A stretch of 64,000 bases of DNA from Anseranas semipalmata (lineage: Eukaryota > Chordata > Aves > Anseriformes > Anseranatidae), in NCBI GenBank assembly GCA_013399115.1, contig VXAA01003390.1, forward strand, positions 157,372-221,371, written 5' to 3'. A model generated the notes under the pieces. That model saw nothing but the letters and a program-made list of their open reading frames with translations. It was not told the origin of the DNA and made no database searches. The position numbers were made by a program, and so were the translations under genes. Shown here piece after piece: positions 11,623 to 25,500 of the stretch. Position 1 is the stretch's first letter, and every line of letters begins with the position of its first letter.

Positions 11623-14600
11623 TGCACTAAATTCTACACGACACACCTAAGCAACCATCCAGCTCTCCTTTAACAGGGCAGCTTTTCCTTTTACAAAACA
11701 GGGCTTTGGGGCAAAACCACCCTCTCCTGCCACCAGGTCCAGCTGGGAACGGGTTGAGTACCCCGGCCATGACGAACAAGCAGAAGCAGGTTGGAGGGGC
11801 AGGAGTTGTGCCTGTGGCCACTGGCTCCTGAAGAACTGACAGAGAAAAGGACGAACCCTCTGGATGGTGCAGCTCCTAGCATGTATAGAAATAATCCTAG
11901 TATTTTGCTAGAGTTTTATGTTGAAGAATGCAATACATTCAAACACAAGAGGTAAAAAATAATGAGGTTTGCTGCTGAAAAGATTAACTGTGATTTTTTT
12001 TTCGTCTCTGTTTTGATTTTGAATGATTTTTACTTATCCCTTGGGCACACATGTGACTTAGTGTTGCCTGGTTTCCCAGCAGTATTAAAAAATGTAACCT
12101 AGGCCTTTCTGCAATTAAAAGAGAGCTAACTTACACACCTGCTCCCCACGTTCAGGCCCAGTAACAGACTCTGCCCCCACTCTCCACACTACGTCTCCTG
12201 TTCCCAACAGTCACAATTTTGCCTCCCCACCACCAGCTCCTCCTTCGTCATCCCCAGACAGATCATCACTTCTGTGTGACAATCCCAAGAGCTGGCAGTT
12301 TTAATCCCCCCTCTTCACCCAGCACACCTCCATCCAGCTGCCTCTGCTCCCCTTCCTCTTCCTCCATTCCCCCGTCTTCAGGCATTTTGTCCAGGCTCGG
12401 GGGAGAGGGGAGGGAGCAGGCAGCTGCCGCAGGACACGTTACCCCCCAGCTTCCACATTTAGGGAGGGGGAAAGCTGCTCTGTCTAAATTCAATGTTCTT
12501 TCTCCCCCGGCTCTTCATGCTCCTGAGTAGAAGGTGGGCAAATGGATAAGGCTCCCACTTAGCAGTCATCCCCCAGGTAGGACTAAAATTCACCAAATGA
12601 TGGCACTTCCATAACGACAGTGCTTGCAGTCTGTGCCAAAATCCCATAATCTCTGCAGTGTTTTTAGAGTACAGGAATACTGAAAAAAAAAACTGATCTG
12701 GAAGGCGGCATGGGTGCAGGAATGTCCCTCCTGAGCTGGCATTCCTATTTGTCCTTATAGAAAATTTTAAATACTGCTGCAGTCAGCTTTCTAAAACTGT
12801 AATTTCACTCCATGGTTCACTGCTGAAGATAATCATCTGTTAATTTAAATGAAAAATATATTTGCCTTATGGAAAAGAATATTCAGCAAACATTTTGCAA
12901 AAAGTTTTACAGGAAAACTAGACACACTGTCTCCTCCATATTAAGAACTGTACAAAATAGCAATGGCACTCAAGGTAAACTCTAAATGGTGGTCATGATA
13001 GTCTTCTGGCTATCATTTAAATATACAGTTTCCTACACACAAGGTTATCTTATGGTGATTCTGTCACGCTTTTATCAGTATTTTTGAAGGCTGTCTCCTG
13101 AGACTGCACCTCACTCCACAAAATCTTGTATACAGCATCAGTCTACATGCCTGTTAATAGAGTGATCTAGACCTAAAATCAAACTGGTCAGTTTAAACAT
13201 CTAAATTGCCTTTAGCCATCAGCTCTATAAGCCAGAGAGCTATAATCACTGTGAAATACCCTGGGAGACGCTTACCATTGTTGCTTTCTTTTTGTACTTC
13301 TCTGTTATATTTGGAGTTATCACAGATTATACTATAGCTACTATAAGGTAATATTTCCCATGTGATAAGACCTTTCACAAACTGTTGTCTTACTTCCTGT
13401 CTTCATTTTCACTAGCAAGTTACCAAAACATTTGCTAGAAGGGCAGAGAAGCAGCATAAAGATTTATTTTGGAAAAAAAAGATTATGCAGTCGAGGAATG
13501 AGCAAATTGGATCTTGTTGCTTTCTGTTTCCATTTTGTTTTCTTCCTGAACAATAAGTGAAACAAAATGGTGGTTTCTCAGCTATGTTGATTTTAGAAAT
13601 AGAGTATTTAATTAAATGTTTTTTTATAGGAAAGTATTGTACCTGTATTCTGTGCTTGTTGTAGGTCTGAGGCTTGCCAAGTTTCACTCAATTAGAAGGA
13701 GATCAGTCATTTCAGAACTGAAAGCAGTTTTCTGGAATACCTCCATAAAAAACAACGTTGAATAATTCAACCGAATGTAAGAACTCCTAAACAGTCAGGC
13801 ATTACAAGCCAAATTTTAACCTTGGTCTTTTAAATTTGGTGCATAAATATTCCATTTAGGTCCTTTCCCATTTAACTTCAGAGACAGTTTTAAGTACATA
13901 ACACCTATGAACATTAAATAACACTCATGGTAAAAGGCACTTTAGGCATTCTAATTTGAAGCAGTTCTTGCTGCACTCAGTCAGTGCTACCCACCCGATT
14001 GAGTAGGACACGCAGATCTTTCCCCAGCATCAGCTTATCTTTAGTTATAATAACGATTTGTTGTACTTATAAATCCCAATTTGGAGTTGTTTCATTGCCA
14101 CCTCAGAAAAACATGTAGTACCAGCAATCGAATAGATACGCAAGTAGAATAGAAGACAGCAAGTAAAGGATATCTTAGAGAAACCATTAATGACTACAGG
14201 ATGTCTCTAACTTGTAGGAAATGCACTAGAAAACTGAAGCAAAGCAGGTCAAGTATTTTTTCTATTCCTGAGAAAATGAAAAAGTAGCCAAAAAATACTG
14301 CTGGTAAGGTGTACCAGATTTGACGAATAGCTCACATGCAGGTGAAAAAGAACAAGACAGTTGTTTCACAGTGATAAAGAAATAAACAATATTCTTCAGT
14401 TACAGAAAGGCAAAGTTGAAGAGGTATCAGTTTCATATAAGAAATCAAAAAGGAGATGTGTGCTGCTTTATATGTATTAAACTGTAAATCCATAAAAAGA
14501 TGCAATTGTAAAACAAAATGGAAGACTCTATAGAGAAGTCTACAAAATACAGTCAGGGTGGATTTGCAAGAAGTCACATCAAAGATTGCACAAAGATTTT

Positions 14601-17600
14601 AAATAAAATATAGACCAAAGCAGCCTTTGGGCAAATCCATTATGTCTGTAAGAAGTAAAACCATTCTGCAAAAGTCTGCAGACAAGAGCTGAAGAGAAAC
14701 AAAGAAGATCTAGAAAGAATAAATCATAGCGAAAATTGTTTAAGAAATGAACATGAAAAGACTGGATAATCACTTTGAATATGAAAAGACTGCATGCTAT
14801 TTAGTTGGACACAGCACACAAGTAATATTACATTTGAAGTTACAGCAAGACTTTTGAAATTAAAATCTAATTGTGTTGAATACAAACAAAAATTCAGCTC
14901 ATAGGAGAGTAATTGTCCTGTGGTGAATGTGAACTGCAAGCAAAGGCAAGACAAAATTAGGAAAGGTTAACATTTGCAATTGTTTCAGAAATGAAGTGCT
15001 GTTTCTATTCTAGTACTGGAAATGTCAGATACGAGATGAAAAAGCATATATTGAAGAAAAACAAAGCATCAAGAAAACAGAAAACAAAAATTTAAAGAGA
15101 AAGCAGAACATAATGAAATGGATAATTGAATAGAGAAGTAGCATAGGAAAAGTAGCTTATCTGTAACTCTTTTACTTTGAGATATGTGGTTAAATGTCAC
15201 TCACACTGTCAGAGTAACTATACCCAAGCACCGTTAGCCAGATAATTTTTTTCTTAGTGCAAGAGACATAATATCAAAGGTATGCCAGACAGCTCAGTCC
15301 TGGAAGCATGTAGCTTAGGAACAGCTGATAGAAATCATTCTTCCAACTCAGACAGAATTCTGACACTACTTAGGAAGGTATTCAGGATGAGTATAAAGGG
15401 TAAACTCTAAAAAGAAGTAGTAAACAGGATTCTGTATATAAAAGCTACCATCTCCTTTAACTCTCCTGACTGAAATAACTGCAAAGCTGATTTCACTGAG
15501 AAATGAAGAATGGAACAAGAAGTTTGGAAAGCGTCCTACCAAAGATAAAAGGACAAGCTTATAAGGAAATGAGGCACAAGCCTGTGATGGGAAGAAACTC
15601 CGGGGAATCTCAAAAACATTCAACAAGCCCTAGTGGAAAACCCTCCACCTGATGACACAATGTGGGTGTGACTGCCAGGGACACTTCAAACAGCCTGATC
15701 AAGAAGTCCTATCCTACAAATCATCGTCATGTATCAGCACACCTTCTGCATGTGCCTGCTGAAATCTTCGCTGTTGTTTACCAGGGTGTCACCAAACAGG
15801 ATAAACAGGTAAACTGTAATCCAGACAGCCATTGCCTACTGCCAACTGGAGGCGAGCTCAGCACAAGGAGGACTTGGCACTGAAAAACAGCGTTTTAGGT
15901 CACTGTACCAAGAGCCTAGGGATACCGGAGCAAAAACTGCCGCAGGCCACGAACGAATCACTACAGTCATATCTGTCTTACCTACGGGATGACTACGGTC
16001 ATGAAACAAATTTCTGGGAAGGCATACTCATCTGACTGAAGAATCGAGAAACCATTTAAGAAGAACTAGAGAGACCAACTATCTCCAGGGAAGAAAGACT
16101 AGCATTTCCTGTGGACACTGAAGGGACAGGGGACAGCCTCTTGTTGGTGGTAGAAGTTATCCACCAAGTTGATTCAGTGGAATTCTTTAAAGTGACATAA
16201 AGTATCCCTATAAATCAAATTTGAATTAATAATGTATTGAATGGGCTTGGTCTATACAAGGAAAAAGTAAATCTAAGTCCACAGAAAATTCCTCTGGATG
16301 CATTAAGGTGGAGGAGTAATGTGGTAGCACAGCTGTATAATCATAAAAAAGACTGAAAGATTTTCAGTCTTCTCTTGTGTCTTGAAGAACACTCTGGAAG
16401 CAGAACCCACGGAAAGAGGGTCCTTCCCTGTCTCAAAGAGTCAAATCAGTGTTTCAGGAGCCCCTGTTAGCTTCACCTTCTGTTTTTGCTTATGGAGTTA
16501 GGAGTTACTGCAGAGATATTTAACAAAAGAGAGGAAAGCCTCTCCTCCTCCTGCTCGACTCCCAGGGAAGACAAGGAAGAGCTCATGACTTGAGTCTTGT
16601 GCCTTCTCTTCTGACAGACTTTCAGCGTAAAGGAATGCTCAAATTATAAAGGTAAGTGCTGTCAAATCAATAGCCACACAAAGGAAGCTGTTAAACCCTA
16701 GGACACAAACAGGAGCAATCTGAAGAAAGAATCGATGTCATGTAAAATGACCTCTCTGTGAATCAGCATGGGCAGGAACAAAGTGAGTAGCATTAAAAGT
16801 CATGTGTCTCAACAATGTGAGAGTCACGGCTGTTCTGGAGAGCCTCAAGAGCCACCGTTTCAAAACAGGAGGTCTTGGAGGGAGTGTTCTGAGCTAAAGG
16901 TGAACAGCCAACCTTTGTAGACCTACATCTGACCAAAACACATCTTGACAGACAGCAGTCCTTTAGTCAAAATCTTGTTTCTTCTTTCTGGGTGTAGAAA
17001 TGTGAACCAATCTAGGAGCTGTCAGCTGGACAGCTTGTTCTCAAGGCTGTTTGACTTTGAAGAACCCTCTGGTTTCCTCAGGTGTTCTCAGAGATAGCAG
17101 CAGTGATCCCTGCATGTCCAGGACTTGAATCCAACTTTGAACATCTTCCCAGGGATGTGCACTTCCCTCAGGCAGTGAAGAAAACATCTGCAGCCATCAG
17201 AAGTGGAAAAACAGGTTCCCCAGGGGAAAGTCCAGCATCCCATGCCAAGTAAGGGAAGCAGGTAACTTCAGAGACAGCTGGTGAAGTTTCTGCCAAAAAG
17301 AAACTGAAAATTTGAGCAAAGAGCACAGTTTTTATATATAGATAGATAGATATGAAATCTAAAAATCTATATTTTATATTATTTAAATATGCATATATAT
17401 ACATTCTATTGACATGTTATTTTTATAAATAATTATATATGTATAGATCTTTAAACAAGGACTTGGGGTTTTGCTCCAAATCAGATGGACTACTAAGACG
17501 GGGCCACAAAATTCTTCAACACCAAATGCCTAGAATGAGGATAGAGCCAAGTTTGTGCATCTCCCACTTGGATAATTTTGCTTACTCATCTGTACATGAC

Positions 17601-18723
17601 AGTGTGAAGACGTATGTACATAGTTACTCAAGAGAGAAAGCCAAATTCACAGCAAATTGCCAAAAAGCATCAACACATTAATGACATAAAAACACTGTTA
17701 AAGCATACCCAAGAAATAGAAAAGGAAAGAGCAGAACCTGATGTGGGACACCAAAATGTTGAGCATAGCATTTTCACAGTGTAATTCTCATTGATTAGAA
17801 AATTATATCAAAATTGTTAAAAGGTGGTTTAAAACAAATCCTTGGAGATGCAACCTATACTTAACTCAACTAAATTACAGAGCAGAATTCTTGAAACAGA
17901 GATTGTCATCTGATGAAATATTTAATAGAAATCCGTAGGACTACCTGGTTATATAACCATCTCTGTTAAAACCCATAGAACTGCAACATATTTATAAATA
18001 CCATAAAATCACTGTGGTAAAGTATAATTAGGCAACCACGACACAGCATGTTATATGTATGTAATACATAACAGCAAAACAGGGGCTCAAAAGGCAGTAT
18101 TCTCCAATCAAGACGGTAATTGTCACACACAGACTGCAGAGTGGGTAGGAGACATCCACAGCTTGTGATGGAAAAGAATGAGGAAAATTAGTAAGATTCT
18201 GAATTTACAAATTCTGACATAGTCTTCTATGACTAGAGAATTCTATGGCTATAGTTCATAGACTGTAACAAAGGCAAGGGATGACCAGCTAACATAAGGA
18301 GAAGAATATGAGCAGAACAGCACAGGAACTAAAACCCGATGGATGTTTACTTGCTTTACAAGAATTCAAGTGCAGGCTCCGTAAGACAGGGAAGACCAAA
18401 CTGACATTGACTGAGAACCGTTGAAATACACATTCTTCTTTCAGAGGGCAAGGACATACGGGTGGCTGGCCTCTTAAAAAGCTTTCAGCATCCTGCTTTC
18501 AAACAACTCCTGTTAGGGTCACTAATCATTAGCTGCCTGACAGACTGGGCATCTTTCTTTCTCCCTTGCAAGCTTCTCCCTTCTTTATGTGATAGTTTAA
18601 TTTTTGCTTGCAATAAGGATTCAATTCTGAGTCCTCTTTCACTAGCATGTAAGAACACAACACTCGGATGAGTAAATATGGATTAAGTTGCAAAATTTAA
18701 TACAGCCAAAAGATGAAAATGTT
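11623..18723. other. Unique DNA, no gene seen
   Basis: Over 7 kb with no recognised gene, RNA or transposon. It holds a C-rich stretch near 12,140-12,500, purine-rich (AGAA-type) sequence around 15,000-15,130, and an AT-rich GATA/TATA microsatellite at 17,332-17,447. The open frames are short and without domains. Confidence 0.55.
17332..17447. repeat. AT-rich microsatellite (ATAG/TATA)
   Basis: A short run of GATA units at about 17,338-17,352 is followed by mixed TATATA and TTTAAATATGCATATATATA sequence. Simple sequence without coding content. Confidence 0.75.
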
Positions 18724-18820
18724 GGTCTTCACTTTCATATTTCTTTCTTATCTGTAAAATGGGGATAGTAAATTTAACAATACAGCTCACATGAGTCATT
18801 AGGCTTCATTAAGATTTCTA
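18724..18820 (+). mobile_element. Probable MIR SINE remnant
   Basis: The stretch contains TATCTGTAAAATGGGGATAG, nearly the same as the conserved 3' part of the ancient MIR SINE, preceded by a weak match to the 'cctcagtttcctc' segment and followed by a weak match to the 'catagg...attaaatgag' segment in the right order. MIR is a tRNA-derived SINE mobilised by L2 machinery, and a few copies survive in birds. No tRNA-like head is visible, so only the 3' portion is present. The call rests on recall of the consensus and should be treated as probable. Confidence 0.45.
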
Positions 18821-21800
18821 CAGATTATATTTTTTAGCTACCAAGTGTTATTATTTTTATCTCTTTCCCTCTGATGAAAGGATTTAGAATGCCTTTCAAC
18901 ATATTTCTTATCACATTTGCCTTTTTTTTTTAACTCAGACATCCAAAGTCCTGTTTCTTGAAAGCTCTGTATAATATCTGGGTTGATAGCACATCTTGGA
19001 ACTCTCCTAAGATAGCTCCGAGTACTTTATGCATACACTAAAATTAACATTCTTTGGTTTAAATTACAATACAACCCAAAATCCTAGCTCCTCGGCTGAG
19101 AACCACAAAGGCATGCACTTACTCTTGTGATGCGGAGGAGCCCGCGGTTTATGAGTCTGATCATCTTAAATTCCTATTATGCAAAAAAGCTATACTAAAA
19201 GAACATTGTTAAGGTTATAAAGACAAATATTCAAAAGTTAAGTACCAGAATTAAGGCCAACTCTAGAACAACTTACTACCCCTTCATCTATTCTCACTTT
19301 GACATTAATTTCTAGAAACAAAAGTAAGAGTTCTGCAGTTGGTGCTTAAATGTTGCTTTATAAGGCTTGCTCACCTGAATCTTGCTGTACCTTCATGTCA
19401 GCACAATTTTTCAATTCTTTGTGAACTACACTTCTGCATAATTCAATACACGCATAGTAGTTCATGAAAGCCATGACAAGCCTACTGTACTCCTTACACA
19501 TGCCTTTCCTCAAGTAATTGAGTTTATTATTTTGATGCCAAAATGAAAAGGTACTATGGAATTTATGCAGTGTAGTTTTCTTTTGTGCACAATAATATTC
19601 TAGACTATGCTGACAATTTTAGGGCTTTAAATCACCAGAAGAACAACTAACAACCCCTCATGATACCACAAAATGGCTGTATTGTATTCTGACTGTAAAA
19701 GGCTGATGTGAAAATTATAGCTGAGGTTTTTCCTCTGTTTTTTTTTTTTTTTTTTCATTTCACTTGTCTGTTTTCAGGCTACTTACAGACAGATTTTCAC
19801 CACGACATAACAAGCAGTGGCAGAGGTTGAACAAAACCTTTCTTTGCAATGAAAGTTAATATCCTTCAGCTTTGGCAAATTCTGAACTCAATGAAGTTCC
19901 TTAGCAAAATAAAAATCAAAAGATTATTTATTAAAACATGTGAAAAATAAAAAATATGAATAAACATCTTTATAAATATTTTGAGCCCCTTTTTCTTGCT
20001 AGCACTGCTTTGTTTGCAAATTTTGATCTAGTAAAAGCTTGCATGAAGGGAGCCCAAGCAGGTTATAGGGATGGAATATTTCTCCTCCTTCCTGGTTTCC
20101 CACCCAGCTCTAGACTGCTTTATCAGACACACCTTCTGTTGCCTCACTTTCTTTAACTCTAAAAATTCTCCTAATACAGAGCACCCAGTGACGGTCTATG
20201 TACTACTCATATTCCCAGTTCAGCTCTACTTTACATACCTTAGTGGATCTTAAATTGTACACAGATGCTAGCTTGACCTTTTGCCCGTTGTGCCAGTGAG
20301 CACTGGGTGGATGGATTGTAAAAAAAATTATAAGGTGCCACAGTGCAGAGAACCTGCCTCACCCTTCCTCCCCAGCCCTGGCAGGAGGACCCTGAGCAGG
20401 CTCCTGGTATACTGCCTTGGCATCCTACCAAAGGCACAGGGAATGGGAAAGCAAAGATGTATGAAATAGCTAAAAAAACATGAGCCAAGGTGAAAGTTGG
20501 AAGCTAATGTTCAAATCCATATGCTATTTTATTTTCCTTTTTGAAAAAAAAAAAACAGATTGCCCACATCTGGATTGCTGCGTAAAAGCACCTTTTTAGC
20601 AATCTTGAATTTACATGAGATTTTTTCAAAATGCTGTTTTCCATCCCTAAATCTATGGGGCAAACTAGATACTTCATTGAGATAAGCAGCTTTTGGGCAT
20701 GAATGACAACAACTTTTCATATGGATTTTTATTATGCAGATTAAATACTCCCTAATTACGCATAGTGGAATACTTCATAACAGTCTGCTGTGTTATGTCA
20801 ATAATCCATTATGATATGAATAGATGCTTGGTAAAACTTCTGCTGCAAGCAAATGAGCGCTTATAATCTCGTTGGAGAAAGCACAACAATTCTATTGACA
20901 AGAGCCCAACGTGATTGCAGAGATATAGTCTCATGAACTGCTCTTGAAATGCAGAGAAAGGTCACGTGGTGCTAAAGAGATGTAAACACTCCTGAAAGCA
21001 CAGAATTTAGAAACTGAAGTTAAATTTTAAATTCATTCCTTGTGTCAGTAGAAGCAGCTCCACCAAGCCCCACAGTGCTTTAACCCTTCTTCTCATAAAA
21101 AAGCTTAGACTTAATTTTCAATGATTTTGTCTTCATCACATAGTTAATCACATAGGGATAACTTGCAAGTATCCCTCAGTTCAGATCTGCAACAAGAGCA
21201 GTTTGAGAAAGGAACCGATTCTGGAAGAGACTGGAGGGTACCAAAAGGTACCCAAGTTCTCTCCCACTATCTGCTGTCTCCAGCATCTGCTGTTGCCACC
21301 ACTCAGGGACTGGGTCAAGCAGGCAGTGACAACAGTTAAAAAAGGACAGGAAGACTAAAAGCAAAAAAGGATGGGGGGTGTTCAAAAACCACAGTAGGCA
21401 GAAATAGACATTTTAGAACTTTGCCCTGGCCTGAATCTTAACCACATACAAAACATTCTTAAATCACATATACTTATTTCCAGTTTATATTGGCTGACCC
21501 AAGATCAGCAGGACTTACTAACTTAAACCAATAAAATTCATCAACTGCTAGTATAAATATCCTGTAGTTATGGAGGCACAGCAAAACCACTACCGCACGC
21601 TGTTCTGTGCCTCTCCACCACTCTCCTTGTCCATCTGAGAAGGACAATTCCTTGGGAAAAAAATCAGAGTAGCTTAATGTACTACAGTGCTAAGGGTCAT
21701 GGGATGTATCCCAGGAAATATTATTGCCATCTCTTAGCACTGGTGTAGGCACAGCACTCCAAATGAAAGTTTACATTGCAGCCACTGCCACTTGAATTAG

Positions 21801-22583
21801 CATAACTCGAGAGGAGCAGCTTCAGTATTGAAATCTGAGTTAGCTGTTTGTTAAAGGCTGTGAATACACCCAGTGGTGAGCTTGAACCAGATCATTTCAG
21901 TGAGCCAGCTACCAGGATGGCCCTGGAAACAGTTGTATCAGCCCAACAGGACGGGTAGTGAACTCCCACCTGGGCAGGACCAGAGGTCTGGGGGTGAAGA
22001 AGCAGGGTGAGCAGTCCGGGAAGGAGGACCTTCTTCAGGCAGCATTGTTTAGGATTTCGTGCGTGTTTGCATTTCATGGAACTCTACATCTAGGAATTGA
22101 ACAGATCTCCAAAACCCAATAATCCTAAATGACAAAGCAACTGAAATATCTAAGGGAGGAATGAATCACTCATGGAAATAATGCCTACTATTTTTTGATC
22201 CCTGTTCTTCTTAATTACCATAATCTGTTACTGTAACTACCCATCATAAAGCTCCACTTTCAACTACGGGTAGCTTTGCTAACCTTTAGGTGTCCAGGCT
22301 GAAATATCTACCTCATTTGGTTTACTATTCTTGTTCAAATATCAGAATAGTTTTGTTTTCAGTGAGAATAGGGGAAAACATTGTTCTGTGTTAAGACATT
22401 CCTGTGATCTTCTCTTTGAATAGCTTCAATGCTCACAGAGCTTTGGAACAAGGATTTTGACACAAACCCATCCCTTGCCAAACTGGAGAGGAAACACTGA
22501 AATGTGGCCACTTTGTAAGGGATGCCACCAATTGCAAGGGATCAGAAAATATAAACTAGGTCCCCTAGACAATTCAAAAATGA
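18821..22583. other. Unique DNA, no gene seen
   Basis: No gene or named repeat is recognised. A poly-T run of 18 bases lies at 19,738-19,755 with no attached retroelement. Confidence 0.55.
19738..19755. repeat. Poly-T (18)
   Basis: Homopolymer of 18 T. No element body was recognised on either side. Other homopolymers of note in the window are A18 at 36,078-36,095, A15 at 40,608-40,622, A16 at 50,724-50,739, A23 at 62,940-62,962, A14 at 63,046-63,059 and T15 at 31,335-31,349. Confidence 0.95.
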
Positions 22584-22591
22584 TGACGTCA
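22584..22591. promoter_or_regulatory. Consensus CRE palindrome (TGACGTCA)
   Basis: A full 8-bp cAMP-response element, the site bound by CREB/ATF bZIP dimers. The surrounding DNA is not CpG-rich, so the CpG kept inside the motif is mildly notable. No promoter or TATA box was identified beside it. A match of this length can occur by chance in 64 kb. Confidence 0.4.
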
Positions 22592-25500
22592 GTCCCCCAT
22601 ATTAGAAGCTCAAAAAATAGTATGTCTTTTTAATGTCTTTCACTTCCTTTCACTTTTTTTTGGCTAATATCTACATAATAATTTCAAGTTGAAAAGCCAG
22701 ACTTCAATGCAGATAAAAGTGCATGCCACCTTTGGCTGCTCAGATAGAGACTCAAGACACTCTCTGCTTACCCTTAAAAGCCCTTTTTTCTGCCACTTTT
22801 CCTGTAATCCAGTTGTGATTCCCTCCTTCTTTTCCACTGAGTCCTTTATTCCTCTCTCATATAAGACTACAAATGTGGCTGAAAAATTATAAAGACACTC
22901 AAGAAAAAAATCACTCTCTTTAGTGTCAAGTTTTCAGATTACTTTTTGACAAATATCTATAGAAGATGCTACTATCTGTGTGGTTTTCACAACATCAGGT
23001 ACTATTTGCTGACTTTTTTTTTCAACTTACACAGAGCTTTCTGTAACCGAGTGACAAAGTATTAAGGAACTTAAATTTTCAGAAAGCTATGAATATGTGA
23101 AGATTAGTTATTATTTCTGTTTTTAATTTAAGGCTCATAAAAATATCTTTTCAACATCATTTACTTTTGCTAATAGAGTATGCTCCATCTACTTCCAGCT
23201 CCTGTTTGCCTACAGTATGCATGTACCGTCCCCTGCGCCACAGAGTGTTCTCCTGTGCTTCCAGTCTCCTGTGTGACCATACTGTTTCCCACAGCATCTA
23301 AGCATGCTTTTTCCAACCAAATATATGCAGCTGAAGTTGAACTTTCCCAGTAATAATTGTTCTGAACATGCAGAGAAAAAAGCAACATGTCATTTCTGTG
23401 TTGTCAGTGACTTGCACTGCTTTCACACAAGGTGCGTGAGGAAGGAGCCACTTGGATCAGGGTGGACGGAGCTGGGCAGGGAAAGGAACAGATCTTGACA
23501 AAGTGACTGGTGAAACTGGGACTGGCCAGACAAGAAACCGGGGAGCAGGGAGTGATGACAAAATGGGGAGGGGGCAGGAGGGAGGCAGGAGAGACTGGAT
23601 TTAGAGACAAGTTGCCTTTAGCCTGTAGGGAACACACTGATATTTGATGAAGAGCCATGTGAAGAGGAGTGACTAAGTACCGCATACGGTTGCTCTGTAA
23701 GAGGTAACATCTATCACTGATTAAAAACTGTATCAGTAATGCTTGTGAAGCAAGATTTGCAGTCACAGGTAATATCTTTTATGAAATCAAATTATATTGG
23801 TGGGAGAAAAGGTGTTTTGGACAAATCCTTCTTTAGGTCTTAAATAGAAAGACCAATCTCCAACATTAGGTACACGTGCCAAGATTTACTAGCTGTGTTA
23901 GTCAAGACTTAGATTCAAGTTCATAAAACACTGGAGTTACACAAACCTTGATTGTGGCACTTCTTAGTTTCGGGGTAGTTGATTCTGCAAACTCAGTAAT
24001 GCTGTTGCTATTTTTATGTGTGTTATGTACCGGTATGGTCTCCAGAACTGACCAGAGTGAATGCTGAAAGGATATCCCACAATTTCAAAGGAGTAAATTT
24101 GTGGTAATTCTTGGAACAAAACCTTCTTGTTCTTTGGTAAAGTCATTGAGTTTATTATCCAAAAATAACAGTGGGGAAAAGATAAATGGTTTGTCTGTTG
24201 ATCCATCATTTAATGGGATCTTTACACAAAGCTGGTAATGAATGCTGATCATATTTTGGGTACACAGAGCAGTTGGGTGGATCTTTTCACTGGCAGTAAG
24301 GTAGATTACATTTTTGCTCTTACCTCATTAACCCTTATTGCTAGTGATTTAGTTTACCAAGATAAAGTTTGTCGCTTTGCAATCCTGTATTAAATTAAAG
24401 ACTGCTGTGTAGGTTGTCTCATTTCATTGTGTTCCCGTCTTTAGCTCAGTATTGTAGATTGTTACTCATTTTGAATAAAGCACTCTCCAGACGAAACAAA
24501 TAAAATTTATTTACAATCTAATAGTAATAAAAGTCTACACAAACAAAAATTTACAGATTGCTTTTATTTGTCTTTTGATTTCTAAGTCTTTAGAGCATAC
24601 ATGAACATGTCTTGTAGCTCAGTTCTGCAGGCAGGGACTTACTTCAATTTAATTAAAGTTGGAATTCCCGCTGTAATCATATGAATTTAAGAGTTGGGGC
24701 TTTAAAATAAAATACTAAATATTCTGAGACTCTCAGCAGAACCATGAGTTATCAACACTCAACTGCAAAGCCGCATGATTCGCTGTGAAATTGATTTTAT
24801 CACATGGTTCCACAATACATCATATGTTTTTTCTTCCAGTTTTTCATGAATTTTTAATATGCTGCCTGCTCTTTGGGTACAAATTCCTTTCCTTTCAGAA
24901 AATTCTGACTTTCTAAAACCTGAGCAGTTTCAAACACCTGCTATTTAATTTTTATCAGCCTCTTCCAGGGAAATATTTTTTTTCCTCTCAAATGTGGATT
25001 TTTTTCCACATTTACTTGTCATGTACATTTACATGTACATGTCTGAGATACTAAGGTACACTATTCAGTCTCAAAATATGTGTAGTTGAAGGGCTAGAAA
25101 TTAGATCTCTATCATCATAGAAAAGAGTTTCCTTATAGGAATCAATGCTTGCTTCTGTCACCGATAGGTTGGTAACAGATATCCACCATTTAAATGTTCA
25201 CACTTTTGTTACCAGAAAATTCACATTAATTCTTTTGACATCAGTGTAATTCCATGCTGTCACATGCTTAAATATTTTGCAGAATTAAGGCCCTACAAAT
25301 ACAGCCATATAGGTGAAGAATCCCAAAACAACTCTAATACAGCTAAAATTTTATTAAAAAATAAAAGTTAATGTGAATCCATACATATGTGCATGTGTCT
25401 ATACACACATATATACATATATAGAGAGAAAGACACATATCACACGACAAAGAAGTTTTTATTGTTACTTGCTTGGAAGGAGGTACATGACTAGATGAGG

